Notes: a model not told the origin generated them from the sequence alone. Counted from the first letter of the stretch, positions 1-11,395 are shown. The stretch: 64,000 nt of DNA from Yarrowia lipolytica (GCF_001761485.1 NC_090773.1:1240001-1304000), one strand, 5' to 3'. Translations and numbers: made by a program.

Positions 1-342
1 TCTTTGAACCCGTCCATGGTTTGGGCTATCTTATCTACGACCAGGATCCACCAGGAAGAGGGCGCTATTTTTAAGTCGATTAAACAACAGAGCTTGATTG
101 TTGCCGAGAGCTGACATTCCCAGGGAACGGCCCGCGGAGCCTGAAGCACCCCTGTGTCAAATACCACAGTGCCTCCGTCGTGACAGGACAACCCCAACCC
201 CCCTGGATGCTCTTAAAATTCAACGTCATTTTTTCCCTCTAGTCCCCACATTCGGTACAGGCAAGACAACCCAAACGCTAACACAGTTTGTACACGCACG
301 ACCCAGACGCGCGAACCTAACAAGTCTAAAATTAAAGTCAAA
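1..342. other. intergenic, upstream of the UNC93-like gene
   Basis: No gene is recognisable here. It serves as the upstream region of the gene starting at 343, with a purine-rich AAAGTCAAA leader just before its ATG. I see no clear TATA box within 150 bp. Confidence 0.6.
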
Positions 343-1947
343 ATGTCGCTTCATTCCTCCACATCTCATGACGAGAAAACCAGTGTCGTCGACCCAATGT
401 CGTCCGAAGACGTGGGCAAGACCCGAGACATTGAGATCCAGGAACTGCCCGACCAGATTCTTGAGGCCCACATCGACAAGTCCAAATGGTACAACAAGCG
501 ACTAAAGATTGGCAAGTTCAACTGCCTGCCCTACTCATCGTCCTTTGTCCAGATGATCATGGTCTCCTTCATCTTCTTCCTCTGCCCTGGTATGTTCAAC
601 GCCCTGACCGGTCTCGGTGGCGGAGGACAGATGGACTCCACCGTCCAGTCCAACGGTAACGTTGCCCTGTACGCCTGCTTCGCTACCATTGGTTTCTTTG
701 CCGGAACTATCGCCAACAAGCTTGGTGTTCGAGCTACCATGACCATCGGCTCTTTTGGATACGCCCTCTACATTGCCTCTTTCCTTTGCTATAACATCAC
801 CGAGAACGGTGGCTTTGTCATTGCTTCCGGTGCCATTCTTGGTTTCTGCGCCGCCTGCCTATGGTGTGCCCAGGGCATGGTCGTCATGGGCTACCCCGCT
901 GAACACGAGAAGGGCCGATACATTGCAGTCTTCTGGGTCATCTTCAACCTCGGAGGTGTCATTGGCTCTCTTGTGCCTCTTATCCAGACCTCTGTCGACA
1001 ACACCGAGCTCGGCAAGGTTGGTAACGGCACCTACGCCGCCTTCCTGGCCCTGTCTGCGGTCGGATGGTTGATTGCCATGTTCATGCTTCCCGCCAAGTA
1101 CGTGGTCAAGTCCGATAACACCCGAGTCATTGTCCGAGAGAACCCCACCTGGAAGTCTGAAATCATTGCTCTCGGAAAGACCATTGTCACCGACAAGCAC
1201 ATCATTCTGCTGTTCCCCATGTTCTGGGCTTCCAACTGGTTCTACACCTACCAGTTCAACCAGTTCAACCAGCCCCGATTCAACATCCGAACCCGATCTC
1301 TCAACAACCTGCTCTACTGGGTCACCCAGATTTTCGGAGCCGGTATCATTGGTCTGTGTCTTGATTCCAAGCGAGTTGGCCGAAAGAACAAGGCCCGAAT
1401 TGCCCATGTCACCGTCTTCGTGCTCACCATGGCCATCTGGGGTGGAGGCTACGACTTCCAGAAGCAGTACACTCGTGAAGACATCCCCACCGGCCCCGAT
1501 GCCGACAAGGACACCTTCTGGAAGATTGACTGGTCCGACTCTCGATACGGAGGACCCTGTGTGCTCTACATGTGCTACGGTCTCTTCGATGCCATCTGGC
1601 AGACTTACATTTTCTGGGTTCTGGGAGCCCTTTCCAACTCTGCTCGAAAAGTTGCCGTCTACGCCGGTTTCTACAAGGGTATCCAGTCTGCTGGTGCCGC
1701 TGTCGTCTGGCGTCTTGATGCCACTGGAGCCGAGTACATGAGCATCTTCGCTTCTTGTTGGGCTCTCTGCTGTGGCTCTCTGGTGCTCGCTGCCCCCGTC
1801 ATCTGGTTCTACGTCAAGGACCACACTGAGGCTGAGGAGGACATTCAGGATCTCGGCCCTGACGTAGCTGTCGTGAACGCTGCTGGGGAGAAGGACCTTG
1901 ACGACAAGGAGCACATTTCTGTGCATGAGCGAACCGAGTCGGTCTAA
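343..1947 (+). CDS. UNC93-like (DUF895) multi-pass membrane protein
   Basis: A 534-residue membrane protein of the major facilitator fold, most like the fungal UNC93/DUF895 group. Visible signs: a hydrophilic N-terminus of about 60 residues, roughly 11-12 hydrophobic segments from about residue 65 to 490, a glycine-rich loop (GLGGGGQ) after the first segment, and the late block GLFDAIWQTYIFWVLGALSN typical of this fungal group. The tail from about 495 is acidic and cytosolic-looking. The ATG at 343 is preceded by an AAA leader, and the hydrophobic core starts at the expected distance. Fungal members are thought to be plasma- or vacuolar-membrane transporters of unknown substrate; no substrate can be read from the sequence. 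Its neighbours are unrelated. The family call is fairly firm; the function is open. Confidence 0.8.
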   Translation: MSLHSSTSHDEKTSVVDPMSSEDVGKTRDIEIQELPDQILEAHIDKSKWYNKRLKIGKFNCLPYSSSFVQMIMVSFIFFLCPGMFNALTGLGGGGQMDSTVQSNGNVALYACFATIGFFAGTIANKLGVRATMTIGSFGYALYIASFLCYNITENGGFVIASGAILGFCAACLWCAQGMVVMGYPAEHEKGRYIAVFWVIFNLGGVIGSLVPLIQTSVDNTELGKVGNGTYAAFLALSAVGWLIAMFMLPAKYVVKSDNTRVIVRENPTWKSEIIALGKTIVTDKHIILLFPMFWASNWFYTYQFNQFNQPRFNIRTRSLNNLLYWVTQIFGAGIIGLCLDSKRVGRKNKARIAHVTVFVLTMAIWGGGYDFQKQYTREDIPTGPDADKDTFWKIDWSDSRYGGPCVLYMCYGLFDAIWQTYIFWVLGALSNSARKVAVYAGFYKGIQSAGAAVVWRLDATGAEYMSIFASCWALCCGSLVLAAPVIWFYVKDHTEAEEDIQDLGPDVAVVNAAGEKDLDDKEHISVHERTESV

Positions 1948-4729
1948 GGAGCATTAGGACTTCTGGGTGTTTGATTTATTTAATTGTATAGCATTAAAAC
2001 ATTTGAGTGATATTGGCTATGCAGAGTAGTGGCTGGTACATCATCAGAGTCTCAGCAATACACATGGTTCTGGCTGGCGGGTATAAAAAGGCTGGTGAAC
2101 TACAAGTGGTGATCGTTAACTTGAGCTGGTCAAGAAGCTCTTGGATCAGATGTCTGATGTACCCTTTCTAATTGGCGGCAGCTAGTTGATTTTCAGATAG
2201 TCGCTAGCCAAGAAAGTTAGACTTGCCCATGATATGTTGGACCGTTATTCTGTTTACAATGTGCTACTCGGATACTGTACAGACTACACCGGTGATGGTT
2301 CTTTAGTCTCCAATTTGGTCTTGTAATCCAGGGCGACAGCATAAGGAAGTAAGTGGAAGTATGAACTTCTTCCCTTCAAGTCAACTGTCAAGCGAGTCAG
2401 TTGATATGACAACATGATCTAGTGAGACACGGCAACAATTGCATTTGTACAGTAGTCAGACCAGTTAACAGGCTCAGACTGGGAGCCTTCTGAGGGTATG
2501 TTCATAGTGAAGACGTGTCGTGAACTGCGCCCACAAGGGGGCTGGCATGTTAAAATGATTGCACAGGTTTGAAGCATGTTTAGTTAGCTCATCTGCCTTC
2601 TAGTTTCCGATCTGGGAGAAGAGTACCTCTGGTAAGCACTTTGGTGTGTCTTCTTTGCGGCTACTACTGTATAACGTCATGGGTTGATTCTTTGATGTGA
2701 TATTATTATTATTCATGGTGGATAATATTCCCCCCGGTACCTTACAGAACCGGTCCCTGCCTCGATAATTATTTTCCCCCAGTTCCTGCTGGACAATGAG
2801 CGCTTCTAGAGAGGGCAGGGTCTCATTGTAGATCGGACCAGCTCGAGTTGGTGGTGTGTGGTTCAACCGGGCAGGGGTGGCTGGTTCGCTTAGAACGCAT
2901 GGATAAGGCTTGAATATGCAGGTTCGGTTCTCAATCGGGTTGGGACAAACCAGCACAACAAAAAGGGAAAAAATTAAAAAAAAAGTTGACATGACCATGT
3001 AGCCACGAGGAGCACAATTATGACCCCGAAAGGGTGTTTTGAGAGCTTTTGTCGTTTTTTTTTTTGTCACAACACAACCATCGAGAGAAAGCAGGGTCGG
3101 CATTTCATCAGCCACGTTAATGGTGGTCAGGGAGTCGCCAGGTGGAAACACTGCTGCTCAGTCCAACAGCAACTCAATTTTTTGTTTGAAACTGCCCTGT
3201 GGAGACGGTTGAGAGATAGGATTAGACATGGGTATTGTCCAGCAAGAACAGCGAGATAGACAGGGGCTGGATACGTGGGGTCAGCTGTCCCTGGTGTTCT
3301 TAGGGTTTCTGGAGACCGGGATCGGCTCGAATAACCAGCATCGCAAAACCCGTGGGGTAAACCCACCGCAGACTGAAGTATAAGTTTCTATAGCATAGCA
3401 AATGGGTTATGAATGGACCAGCTCTAGACTGCAAAACCTCCATGAACGGCTGTTTTGCGCACCCCCCTACACCTCTAGATTCCGTTCGTTTCTTCTGTGT
3501 TTTTCGGCGACTATTTTGCACTATCTTGATGCCCGTTGAGTATGCAGGCATTCGCTCTTCTCTCGGCACCCCTCTCATCCTCGCTAGCCACTACGGCTGC
3601 GTATACTTACGGCCACTTGACTATTTTTGGTAATGGCACTACTGACGGGAAAGTGGGCAAGCTAATTAAGCGAGATGGGAACAATACTCGTACTCGCACT
3701 GGTAATCACCAAATCGGTTGTTTATTGTTTTCCCCTCACTCTCCACTCGATAGTAGCCAACTACTGTACTGGTACGAGTAGCCGACTAGTTTGCCATAGT
3801 CGCTCGCGGTGTCAGATACAGAGCAACAGTTGCAACCCTTGTCCTATCCATGTAACATTGTTCTGTAGATACATACTGGACAATCTGTCGATCACCGTCC
3901 ATCATCATGCCAATGTTGTTTCCAGCCTTGCAACCCGGTCGTTTTTTGCGCCCAAGTGCTCTGCTACAGTAGCGGCCCTCAATAGCTCGAAGCTGCTAGT
4001 CAACCGATTTCGTCCAGATAATATCTGACCATGCCTCTAGCATGGAACAGAGGGGCAATTAAAGGTAAAAGAGACGGCCGGAATGAACCCATTTCGGACT
4101 CCACTTGCATCTACAGACAACATGATATACGGGCAAGAACCAGCCTGCATCCAAAAGCACGAATATCAGAAGGGCGCAGTCCCAGGCGATGTGACGTTTC
4201 ACAAATGCGCAGTCCTGAAGATCTACCGACAATGAGCGAGCTCAGCGCTGATCTGCCCTGACTCTGAGACAGTGTCACCGGTGTGCGAAGTTGCACTGGC
4301 ACGTCACTCTTCTTCTAGACGTGCAGATTATGCGCATGTATCATGCAGTCTGCTTGCATATACTCACCTATGGTGCGCTGGAAGACAAAAAAGTGGGCCA
4401 AAGTTAAGGTTTTGAAACGTGCATTGTGCAGTCTGAGACACTAATCAAGACAATTTCCCACCAGCCACCTCTCGAAGAAGAGCCCAAGCTCTGCTAACGG
4501 GGCTGGCACCGACGGCAGGAATTCGGATGCTTCAGGTCGGCATCTCCAAGTCGGGCGTCTTTGTCTAAGCCTTTACCCCTTCCAACTGTGCGTACCCTGC
4601 CTGTCGAGATTGGCCTCCCCCATATATATCTGCGGTGTCCTCGAAATATAGATTTCCTTTCCTTTGTATCAGTATCAGCATTTATCCGACCTATATTCAC
4701 TCATTTCATTCTACACTAAACACAAGACA
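1948..4729. other. long intergenic region upstream of the WD40 gene
   Basis: About 2.8 kb without a convincing gene. It holds an A run near 2977, a T run near 3054-3064, and an isolated TATA-like GGGTATAAAAAGG near 2079 with no reading frame behind it. A reverse-strand open frame at 2600-3151 is probably chance. A TATATAT at 4623-4629 lies about 100 bp before the WD40 start and is the likely core promoter. Confidence 0.6.
4623..4629 (+). promoter_or_regulatory. TATA box of the WD40 gene
   Basis: TATATAT about 100 bp upstream of the chosen ATG. It supports initiation at 4730 rather than at the ATG 66 bases upstream. Confidence 0.5.
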
Positions 4730-6889
4730 ATGGACGCTCTTGTTAACTCTTTTGAGGACCTGAACACCTCTCATACGACCTCTCGATACAGAGCCAAGCG
4801 ACACCACGCTCGCACCAAGTCGTCTCCCGGCTCCATCAAGCGAAACCAGAGCATTCGACGACACTCGCGAACACTGTCCACCCACTACGACTCGTCCAAC
4901 CCCTACCAGGACGCCTCCACCTCGTATGCACAGCTGTCTATGGGCCGGCGTACCGAAGGATCCAGCACTAAACCCAGACCGAAATCCTATGTCGAACCTA
5001 GTCACACCCAGACTCAGGCCCACTACGCTACGGACAGCCACCACCCGTCTCACTCCCGCAGCCACTCGCAGACAGGTCATGGTCCCCGAGCAACCTTCCG
5101 ACACCACCATCACCGCTCCAAGTCGCACACCAACCCCCGGTCTCGTTTCGAACTTCGACCGCAATCACACCACGAGACGTACACCTACCTGCCGGACGAT
5201 CCATCGCCGCAGTTTGACGAACCCAATTTTTCGTGGATGGAGGAAGCCGAAAACCAGCTGAGCGAGCTCCAATCCAAGTACAAACCGGAACCCATGGCCG
5301 CCTCCACTTCTCTGTCGTGGCAAATCCCAGACGAAAGCCACCACCTTACTTCAGTGGCCGTCCACGAGTCCTCTCCCCTCATTGCAGTAGGCTCGGGAGG
5401 CAAGGAAAACAACCTGTTTGTCTACGAAACCACCCAGGATAAGGGCCTCATCCACCACCAGACCATTTCTCTGCCGGCCATTCATGGCCTGAAATGGCTG
5501 TCCCCTTCGCAGCAGGTGGCTGACCTCGGCAACATTCTCGCTACCTCGCACTCCAACGGACTGGCCCATTTGGTTCTTCTCCCGGACTGCTACTCTTCTG
5601 ACCCTGCCGAGATTCTCAAGAGATTCAACCACAAGCACCATGTTAGCATTAAGGACACGCTGTCGACCCGAATCAAGCACCTCGAGCTCACCACACCTGC
5701 CTGGAGATCGTCTGTCTCCTCGTCCCTGGCCACCCTCTACTCCCAGCACCTCTTCTTATGGGACCCCTCTCGAGGAGACACTCCCGTGCTCACCCGAAAG
5801 GTCAAGCGAGCGGAGGCCTTCTCTCTGTCGCCCTTCCAGGATGGTCAGGTCGCAGCCGCCTGTGGAAAGTACACCTCGCTGCTGGACCTGCGAGCCAAGA
5901 GCGGCTCGGTCAACCTGCTGGCAGGTAACACCAACCTGTGTGCTTACTCGCCCATGAACTCCAATCTGCTTGCCACCGCCCATTCCGACGTTTCTGGTCT
6001 CCAGGAGAACTGCGTTCGAATCTGGGACTCCAGACACACTGCCGGTCCCCTCCACAAGCTTGAAGGCCATACCGACCAGATCCGAAGCCTCGAGTGGTCC
6101 AAGTTTAACCCCTGCGAGCTGCACACCTCGTCCAACGACGGTTCTCTGCGACTTTGGAACATTGGCCGACAGCAGGAGACCAAGGCTAGACCTTCCCTGG
6201 AGGTCTACTCTGGTGACCTTGCTGCCCAGTGGGACGAGCAGAAGGCCAGTGCCCAGTGGCTGCCTCGAAGCGCTCGACAGATGCAGCAGCGAGGTCTGGC
6301 GTTCAATGTGGCCCCTCTCAACATCCAGAAGAAGGAGAAGAAGGAGAAGAAGCCTGCTCTGTACTCCTCGTCTGTCATCGCCAAGACCCCCCATGCAGCT
6401 GTTGCCTCGGCCTCCTTCATGCCCACAGGCTCCATGCATCCCTCTGTAGTCACTGTGGACTCGTACGGATCGCTGGGCATCCATTCAATGCCTTCTGCTA
6501 CTCCTTACAACACCGAGCCCGAGACACCCCGAACTCTCACAGCTCGAATGTCGGTCCAGAGCTTTGCTTCTACAGACATGTCTTCCGACTTCACAGAGGC
6601 AGATATGTCTTCTGCTTCGGACACTTCGCCTATGACCTCCCCTTCCATGGCATCAGCAGCCACCTTCCAGTCGTCTTACGACTCTCCAGTCAAAGCTTGC
6701 ATTCCTGAGGCCCGTCCTGCCACTTATGAGACTAGTGTGAGCTCTTCTTTCATCCCCCCCTTGCAAATCAAGAAGCGGGTACCCTCTGGACCCCGGCCTG
6801 AAGGCTCGCATGTCCGACGACCTTCCCGGGAGTCTAGAAACATGCTTCCCGAGCTCGATCTTGATTTCGACTTTGGTTTGACGGCTTAA
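4730..6889 (+). CDS. WD40-repeat protein with disordered basic N-terminus
   Basis: A 719-residue protein. Residues 1-150 are low-complexity, rich in His, Ser, Arg and Thr, and look disordered. A WD40-type propeller runs from about 190 to 510; its clearest repeats are NCVRIWDSRH and EGHTDQIRSLEWSKF...SSNDGSLRLWNI. A KKEKKEKK patch follows near 540, then a Ser/Thr-rich tail ending in an acidic-hydrophobic stretch (ELDLDFDFGL) that could be a docking motif. I chose the ATG at 4730, which follows CACAAGACA and sits 100 bp after a TATA; an in-frame ATG 66 bases upstream would add a leader lying too close to the TATA. WD40 proteins usually scaffold complexes. A daughter-cell Dse1-like or DUF2415-type identity is possible, but I cannot confirm either. 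Confidence 0.75.
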   Translation: MDALVNSFEDLNTSHTTSRYRAKRHHARTKSSPGSIKRNQSIRRHSRTLSTHYDSSNPYQDASTSYAQLSMGRRTEGSSTKPRPKSYVEPSHTQTQAHYATDSHHPSHSRSHSQTGHGPRATFRHHHHRSKSHTNPRSRFELRPQSHHETYTYLPDDPSPQFDEPNFSWMEEAENQLSELQSKYKPEPMAASTSLSWQIPDESHHLTSVAVHESSPLIAVGSGGKENNLFVYETTQDKGLIHHQTISLPAIHGLKWLSPSQQVADLGNILATSHSNGLAHLVLLPDCYSSDPAEILKRFNHKHHVSIKDTLSTRIKHLELTTPAWRSSVSSSLATLYSQHLFLWDPSRGDTPVLTRKVKRAEAFSLSPFQDGQVAAACGKYTSLLDLRAKSGSVNLLAGNTNLCAYSPMNSNLLATAHSDVSGLQENCVRIWDSRHTAGPLHKLEGHTDQIRSLEWSKFNPCELHTSSNDGSLRLWNIGRQQETKARPSLEVYSGDLAAQWDEQKASAQWLPRSARQMQQRGLAFNVAPLNIQKKEKKEKKPALYSSSVIAKTPHAAVASASFMPTGSMHPSVVTVDSYGSLGIHSMPSATPYNTEPETPRTLTARMSVQSFASTDMSSDFTEADMSSASDTSPMTSPSMASAATFQSSYDSPVKACIPEARPATYETSVSSSFIPPLQIKKRVPSGPRPEGSHVRRPSRESRNMLPELDLDFDFGLTA

Positions 6890-7194
6890 ACCAAACTAGA
6901 TTTCAACTTTTTTGACATTCACGCCTGCACCTCTCTTTTTATATATATAGTCTTTTTCTAAGCGCTTTTCTGTATTTATTGAATAAACAAAACGATTCCT
7001 TTCGCAAACTTGTGTCATTGTAGCACTTTACACCGTTACACCCACTGTTATACATGTATTGAGTAGTTAGCTAGCTATATGGTCAAACGTGATTAATCAC
7101 CACCGACCAACGGCCTATGACAGATGATGTTGTCGGTAGGCCAGCTCGGAGGGAATCGCTGCGCGACTCTTTGCCTCGCTCTTCGTTTCTAACC
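6890..7194. other. convergent 3' intergenic region
   Basis: Short AT-rich region between the converging WD40 and EAF3 genes. It has TATATATATAG and AATAAA-like motifs near 6940-6990 that suit 3'-end formation. No gene is seen. Confidence 0.6.
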
Positions 7195-8358
7195 CTAAAG
7201 ACCCTTGGACAGAGCCTCGTATGCGGGCGAAGCATTTGTGTAAGCCTCCTTCAAAAAGTACGTTTTCTGGTGGGTCGACAGAAACCGCACAAAGTCCTCC
7301 AAGTGCTCCTTGAGCACCGCCACGCTTTGGGCATCCATGTTGGTCATAGCAATGAGCCCCGGGAGCGACACAAACAGCCGCAGCAGATGCTCCGCGCCGT
7401 AGACTTCGCTCATGGTCTTGTTGGAGTGGTCTGGGCTCTGGGTGATTTGTAGGTACTGCTCTCGCTCGAATCTGTAGAGCAAGATTGAGCCCAGCGAGCG
7501 ATCAAAGTAGAGCTTGATTCCCGACACCACCTCGTTGAGAATATCGGCGTCGGCAGAGCCAGGTCTATATTTGGCCTCCGCCTCCTTTTTGAATTCCTTG
7601 AGAATGTCCACCACCGTCACCTTCCGGGGCAAGCCGACAAGCTGGTGGTCCTTGGTGACAAACTCCCAGTCGTCTACCAGCTGGGCCTTGAGCTTGTCGG
7701 GCACAACAAGCGCAATTTCCTTGCGTTTTAGATAGTCGTCTTCCTTCTCGAGGTCCTCCAGGGCAGCGAGTCCCCCTCGTCGTTTCACGGGACGGGGTCC
7801 CTCAGCAGGAGAGTCCTTTGATGCCATGGATTTGCGCTTTGTGGTTGGTGCCGGAGAGGCCGTTTCACTGAGCGCCTCGGGAGGAGCCAGGGCGTCAAAA
7901 TCCTTGCCCTTCTTGGCCGCTGCTAGAGCCGCAGCCTTGAGCTCCTTCTGTAGCTTGATGTTGTCCTCGTTGAGAGCCAGTACCCGCTCCTCGCCGACCC
8001 ACTCGTCCCACGTGTTTTTCCAGCCCTTGTAGTGCACGTAGTAGCAGATTTTGTCCTCGTTTTCGTCGGCCAGATCTGCGGGCACGTCAGGTTTCCCTTC
8101 CTTTGGACTAAAGTGTCGGTTTTTGTCGTTGGAGTCGTCTCCATCGGGCGTTGCGCCCGCAGCAGGAAGAGAGGCGCGAGGACCCCGCTTGCGCTTGTGA
8201 GTGTTGACCACGTTTCCGATCTCAACCGTGGGCGGAAGCCCGTCCTCCACCTTGGCCTTAGAGCCGCGTTTGGAGGGGTCGTAAGACATGAGGATCTTTG
8301 CTTCGTAGAGCAGCGGACCATGGTACGCCAGGCACCGCGAATTGGTGGCTAGAACCAT
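7195..8358 (-). CDS. EAF3: Eaf3/MRG15-type chromatin protein of NuA4 and Rpd3S
   Basis: A 387-residue MRG-family protein. The N-terminus carries a chromo-barrel (about residues 1-125: RCLAYHGPLLYEAKIL, then CYYVHYKGWKNTWDEWVGEERVL), split by a longer basic insertion. A Ser/Lys-rich linker leads to the MRG domain at about 200-385 (VPDKLKAQLVDDWEFVTKD, YGAEHLLRLFVSLPGLI, HLEDFVRFLSTH). In known fungi Eaf3 reads methylated H3K36 and belongs to both the NuA4 acetyltransferase and the Rpd3S deacetylase. The ATG at 8358 puts the barrel at the extreme N-terminus, a few residues shorter than in S. cerevisiae. Another NuA4 subunit gene, SWC4, lies 4.5 kb away on the same strand. Confidence 0.93.
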   Translation of the reverse strand: MVLATNSRCLAYHGPLLYEAKILMSYDPSKRGSKAKVEDGLPPTVEIGNVVNTHKRKRGPRASLPAAGATPDGDDSNDKNRHFSPKEGKPDVPADLADENEDKICYYVHYKGWKNTWDEWVGEERVLALNEDNIKLQKELKAAALAAAKKGKDFDALAPPEALSETASPAPTTKRKSMASKDSPAEGPRPVKRRGGLAALEDLEKEDDYLKRKEIALVVPDKLKAQLVDDWEFVTKDHQLVGLPRKVTVVDILKEFKKEAEAKYRPGSADADILNEVVSGIKLYFDRSLGSILLYRFEREQYLQITQSPDHSNKTMSEVYGAEHLLRLFVSLPGLIAMTNMDAQSVAVLKEHLEDFVRFLSTHQKTYFLKEAYTNASPAYEALSKGL

Positions 8359-9334
8359 GATTGCGGAGATTGTGTGTATGTGGGTTGGTGGTGAAGTAGG
8401 AGGAGCGTCCTAAAGTGGTGATATAGAGTTGGCGAGTTAGTAGCGCAAGTACGCGTGAAAAATACAACGAGAGGAGGAAGAAGGTGAGGTTGAGAGTGTA
8501 TGGCGTGAGAAAAGAAACGAGAACGTTTTTTTTACCCGGTGGATGAGTGTGTTTTCAGCAAATATTAGTTTGTATACGCCGTTTCGATACTCCTAATCTG
8601 TGTGTCAGGGTTGTGGAAGAGTGAAAAACATGCGCTACTGTGTTGCTGTGTATTGGCGCAATGGCTACCTGGAGCTTTTGTTGTGTATTGAGATTGTCGG
8701 TTGAGCTGGTTATAGTAGCTTAAACAGCCCCCTGAGATCTTCTATCCTCTTTTTGAGGGCTCTGAGTGGTTCCCTACACTGCTCAAAAGTCATTCAAACG
8801 CTTAACTAAACCCAAGTAAATGATAACCTAAATAATTTACATAAACCAAGATATCTTGCAATATTTCTATATGGCTACAAGGTTTTTTTTATGTCATTTG
8901 AAAGAGACTCTTTGGTTACATGTTTTTATTTGACTCTTGTAACTCTCGTATAACTGGAACCTCGAATTTGAACCCCCAGCCGACTTTTTTCTTCAACTAA
9001 TCCCAAGTAAAAAACAACCTTTTCTAAAAATCCTAAAAAAAGACGGTTGGTAGATTGTCAACTGAGCATCACAACCAGCGAAAACTTGCGGGGCGGGTTT
9101 AAGGGACCAATTGCATAGAGACATATTTTTAACATCATTAGCAACTATATAAATCCACCCATCGCCTACGATACTTTTTTCCAATCGTGACTACGAGTGT
9201 CGTGCCACCAATATGAAAGACTACGCCGCACGCATGACCCCACTTGGTTACTGTAGTAGTACTCCCAACCGTTGGTAAGGCGATACACCCCGACCATCTA
9301 ACCTGAAAAGGCGCCTAAAATATCTTTTTTCAGC
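8359..9334. other. divergent promoter region EAF3 / BNA4
   Basis: About 1 kb between divergent genes. The middle (about 8800-9180) is AT-rich. It holds the TATA of BNA4 and a CTTTTTTCAG acceptor-like string directly before the BNA4 ATG. I found no first exon that joins it sensibly. Confidence 0.6.
9146..9153 (+). promoter_or_regulatory. TATA box of BNA4
   Basis: TATATAAA about 180 bp upstream of the BNA4 start, in the divergent region shared with EAF3. Confidence 0.5.
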
Positions 9335-10726
9335 ATGCACGAAGTCACAGTGGTAGGAGCGGGTCTTGTGGGCTGTCTGGCGGCTCTGGCATTCGCAGAT
9401 CGCGGCCACAAGGTGGCGCTTTACGATGCTCGTCCTGATCTCCGGTCCGAGGCGGAGCTCAAAAACGCCTCGTTGCGATCCATTAACCTGGCTGTGTCTG
9501 CTCGAGGCATCGAGGCACTCAGATCTGTCGACACCAAGATGGCCGAGCGAGTGCTGGCCGACATTATCCCCATGTACGGTCGTATGATCCACGATCTCCA
9601 GGGAGGACAACATGCTCAGGCTTACGGCCTATGGGGCGAGTGTATCAACTCGATTGACCGAGCCCAGCTCAACCGAACCATGCTGGACGTGATTGAAGAT
9701 AACGCCAACATCACCTTCTTCCCCGAGCACAAACTAACCAACATTTCGCTCAGCCGAAAGGACAAAAAGTACCAGCGACCGACATCGACTTTTGAGACCA
9801 AGGAGGGCGAAGAGAGGGTCGTGGAAAGTGACTACATTATTGGAGCAGATGGAGCCTTCAGCAAGACCAGAGATCGACTCCAGCGATACGTCCGAATGAA
9901 CTACGCCCAGCAGTACATTGACTGTGTCTACCTGGAACTCAAGATCCCCAAGGCCGACGGACCCGATCCGTTTTCCATCTCGCCCAACCACCTGCACATT
10001 TGGCCCCGACACAAATACATGCTCATTGCACTGGCCAACGGTGATGGCTCGTTCACATCTACGCTGTTTGCTCCCCCGGCGCTCATGGAACAGGTGTGTG
10101 AATCCCAAAACACCTTCATTTCCTTCTTCAAGGAGCAGTTCCCAGACGCATACGAGCTGATGGGCGAGTCTCAGATTCTGGAGTCGTACGAAAACAACCC
10201 CCGGTCCCCCCTGGTGTCCCTTAAGTGCTCTCCTTATAATCACAAGGGCGAGTGTCTGCTCGTAGGCGACGCAGCCCACTGCATGGTTCCGTTCTACGGC
10301 CAGGGAATGAACGCCGGATTTGAAGACATCCGGGTGCTCATGGAGATTTTGGATGAAAAGAAATGGAACGTCGAGGAGGCCTTTAACACCTACACCGAGC
10401 GACGACACAAGGATCTTGTTGCTATTGTCGATCTCGCCATGCGAAATTATGTGGAAATGAGCCACTCAGTGGTCAGTCTGCCCTACCTGATTCGAAAGAA
10501 GGTGGACGGAGTTCTTGGACGTGTCTTTTCGTCCGCTTGGGTCCCTCTTTACTCCATGGTGTCGTTCCGAGCCGACATTCCTTACTCCAAGGCTCTGAGT
10601 CGAAGCGCTCGACAAGACCGAATCATTGGTAACATTGTCAATTGGACCTCGTTTGCGGGTCTGGTTGGAATGGGCGCCTTGTTCTACTACAAGGGTCGTC
10701 ACCTTTTTGGCCGTCTCTTCGAGTAA
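9335..10726 (+). CDS. BNA4: kynurenine 3-monooxygenase
   Basis: A 463-residue FAD-dependent aromatic hydroxylase that converts L-kynurenine to 3-hydroxykynurenine with NADPH and O2, in the de novo NAD pathway from tryptophan. Visible motifs: the dinucleotide fold VVGAGLVGCLAALAFADRG at residues 5-23, the YIIGADGAFSKTR block near 165, and the FAD-binding LLVGDAAHCMVPFYGQGMNAGFED near 308-331. A C-terminal hydrophobic segment at about 430-452 fits anchoring in the mitochondrial outer membrane, as known for this family. Length is normal. The start leaves only four residues before the beta strand of the FAD fold. An acceptor-like TTTTTTCAG just before the ATG could mean a 5' UTR intron, which I cannot prove. 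Confidence 0.96.
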   Translation: MHEVTVVGAGLVGCLAALAFADRGHKVALYDARPDLRSEAELKNASLRSINLAVSARGIEALRSVDTKMAERVLADIIPMYGRMIHDLQGGQHAQAYGLWGECINSIDRAQLNRTMLDVIEDNANITFFPEHKLTNISLSRKDKKYQRPTSTFETKEGEERVVESDYIIGADGAFSKTRDRLQRYVRMNYAQQYIDCVYLELKIPKADGPDPFSISPNHLHIWPRHKYMLIALANGDGSFTSTLFAPPALMEQVCESQNTFISFFKEQFPDAYELMGESQILESYENNPRSPLVSLKCSPYNHKGECLLVGDAAHCMVPFYGQGMNAGFEDIRVLMEILDEKKWNVEEAFNTYTERRHKDLVAIVDLAMRNYVEMSHSVVSLPYLIRKKVDGVLGRVFSSAWVPLYSMVSFRADIPYSKALSRSARQDRIIGNIVNWTSFAGLVGMGALFYYKGRHLFGRLFE

Positions 10727-11395
10727 CTAGTTTGAGCCCTTCTCAACTGGCTATTACGTAAATATTAGCTAAATAGCACATACAAGTGTACAGTGTACAT
10801 ACATACATACATATGATAATGCATCCTGATATAGCAGTCCAAGATACAGCATCGAACGAGTACAATACAACAACAGTACAAGCACTATTCCCATATAATA
10901 AATCTCGCAACTACTAACTTGGGGCCTGTGAGACAGTTGGTATCACCTGACATGTGCCTATGGTAACTACTGGGTACTAATAGTGACTCGTTAAGACAGT
11001 ATAAAGTGTGATCGTAGAGTGTAAAAGAGCTAAATGAACAACAACTCAACAACTCTGATGAAGAGCAACTCAGTCTCAAACCAGAAAGGGCGGGCTTCTG
11101 TGGTTCAATGACACGTGACTGTGGTTCTTAATGATCCGCCATGACTGCTTACGCTACTCGTACTCGTGTTGTTGTGATGAGTTTTGACAGGTCTCCTCGC
11201 CTGTTGAGTTCAACTGCAGTATGCATGGCGTCATATGCAGCCTGCCCCGACCTTTCCAAACCTTGGTGGCGAGGCGTTCTTACGGGAAACACAGGGAATA
11301 CAGTGCTACTTGTACTATAAAGTGCGACAATGAAGTTCGGCTACTGCTGTTTCTGTTACACGGCCTTGAATCATCATAATGCATTAATATACAGC
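10727..11395. other. convergent intergenic region
   Basis: Region between BNA4 and the small membrane protein gene. It has a short CATA microsatellite near 10797-10813 and a TATAAAGTG near 11318. No gene is seen. Confidence 0.6.

Noticed and set aside
2600-3151. 183-codon reverse-strand open frame
   Set aside because: It crosses A and T runs, has an unusual composition and shows no domain or family pattern. It is likely chance.
8955-8985. B-box-like GGGGGTTCAAATTCGAGG on the reverse strand
   Set aside because: The T stem does not pair and no A box or acceptor stem is in place.
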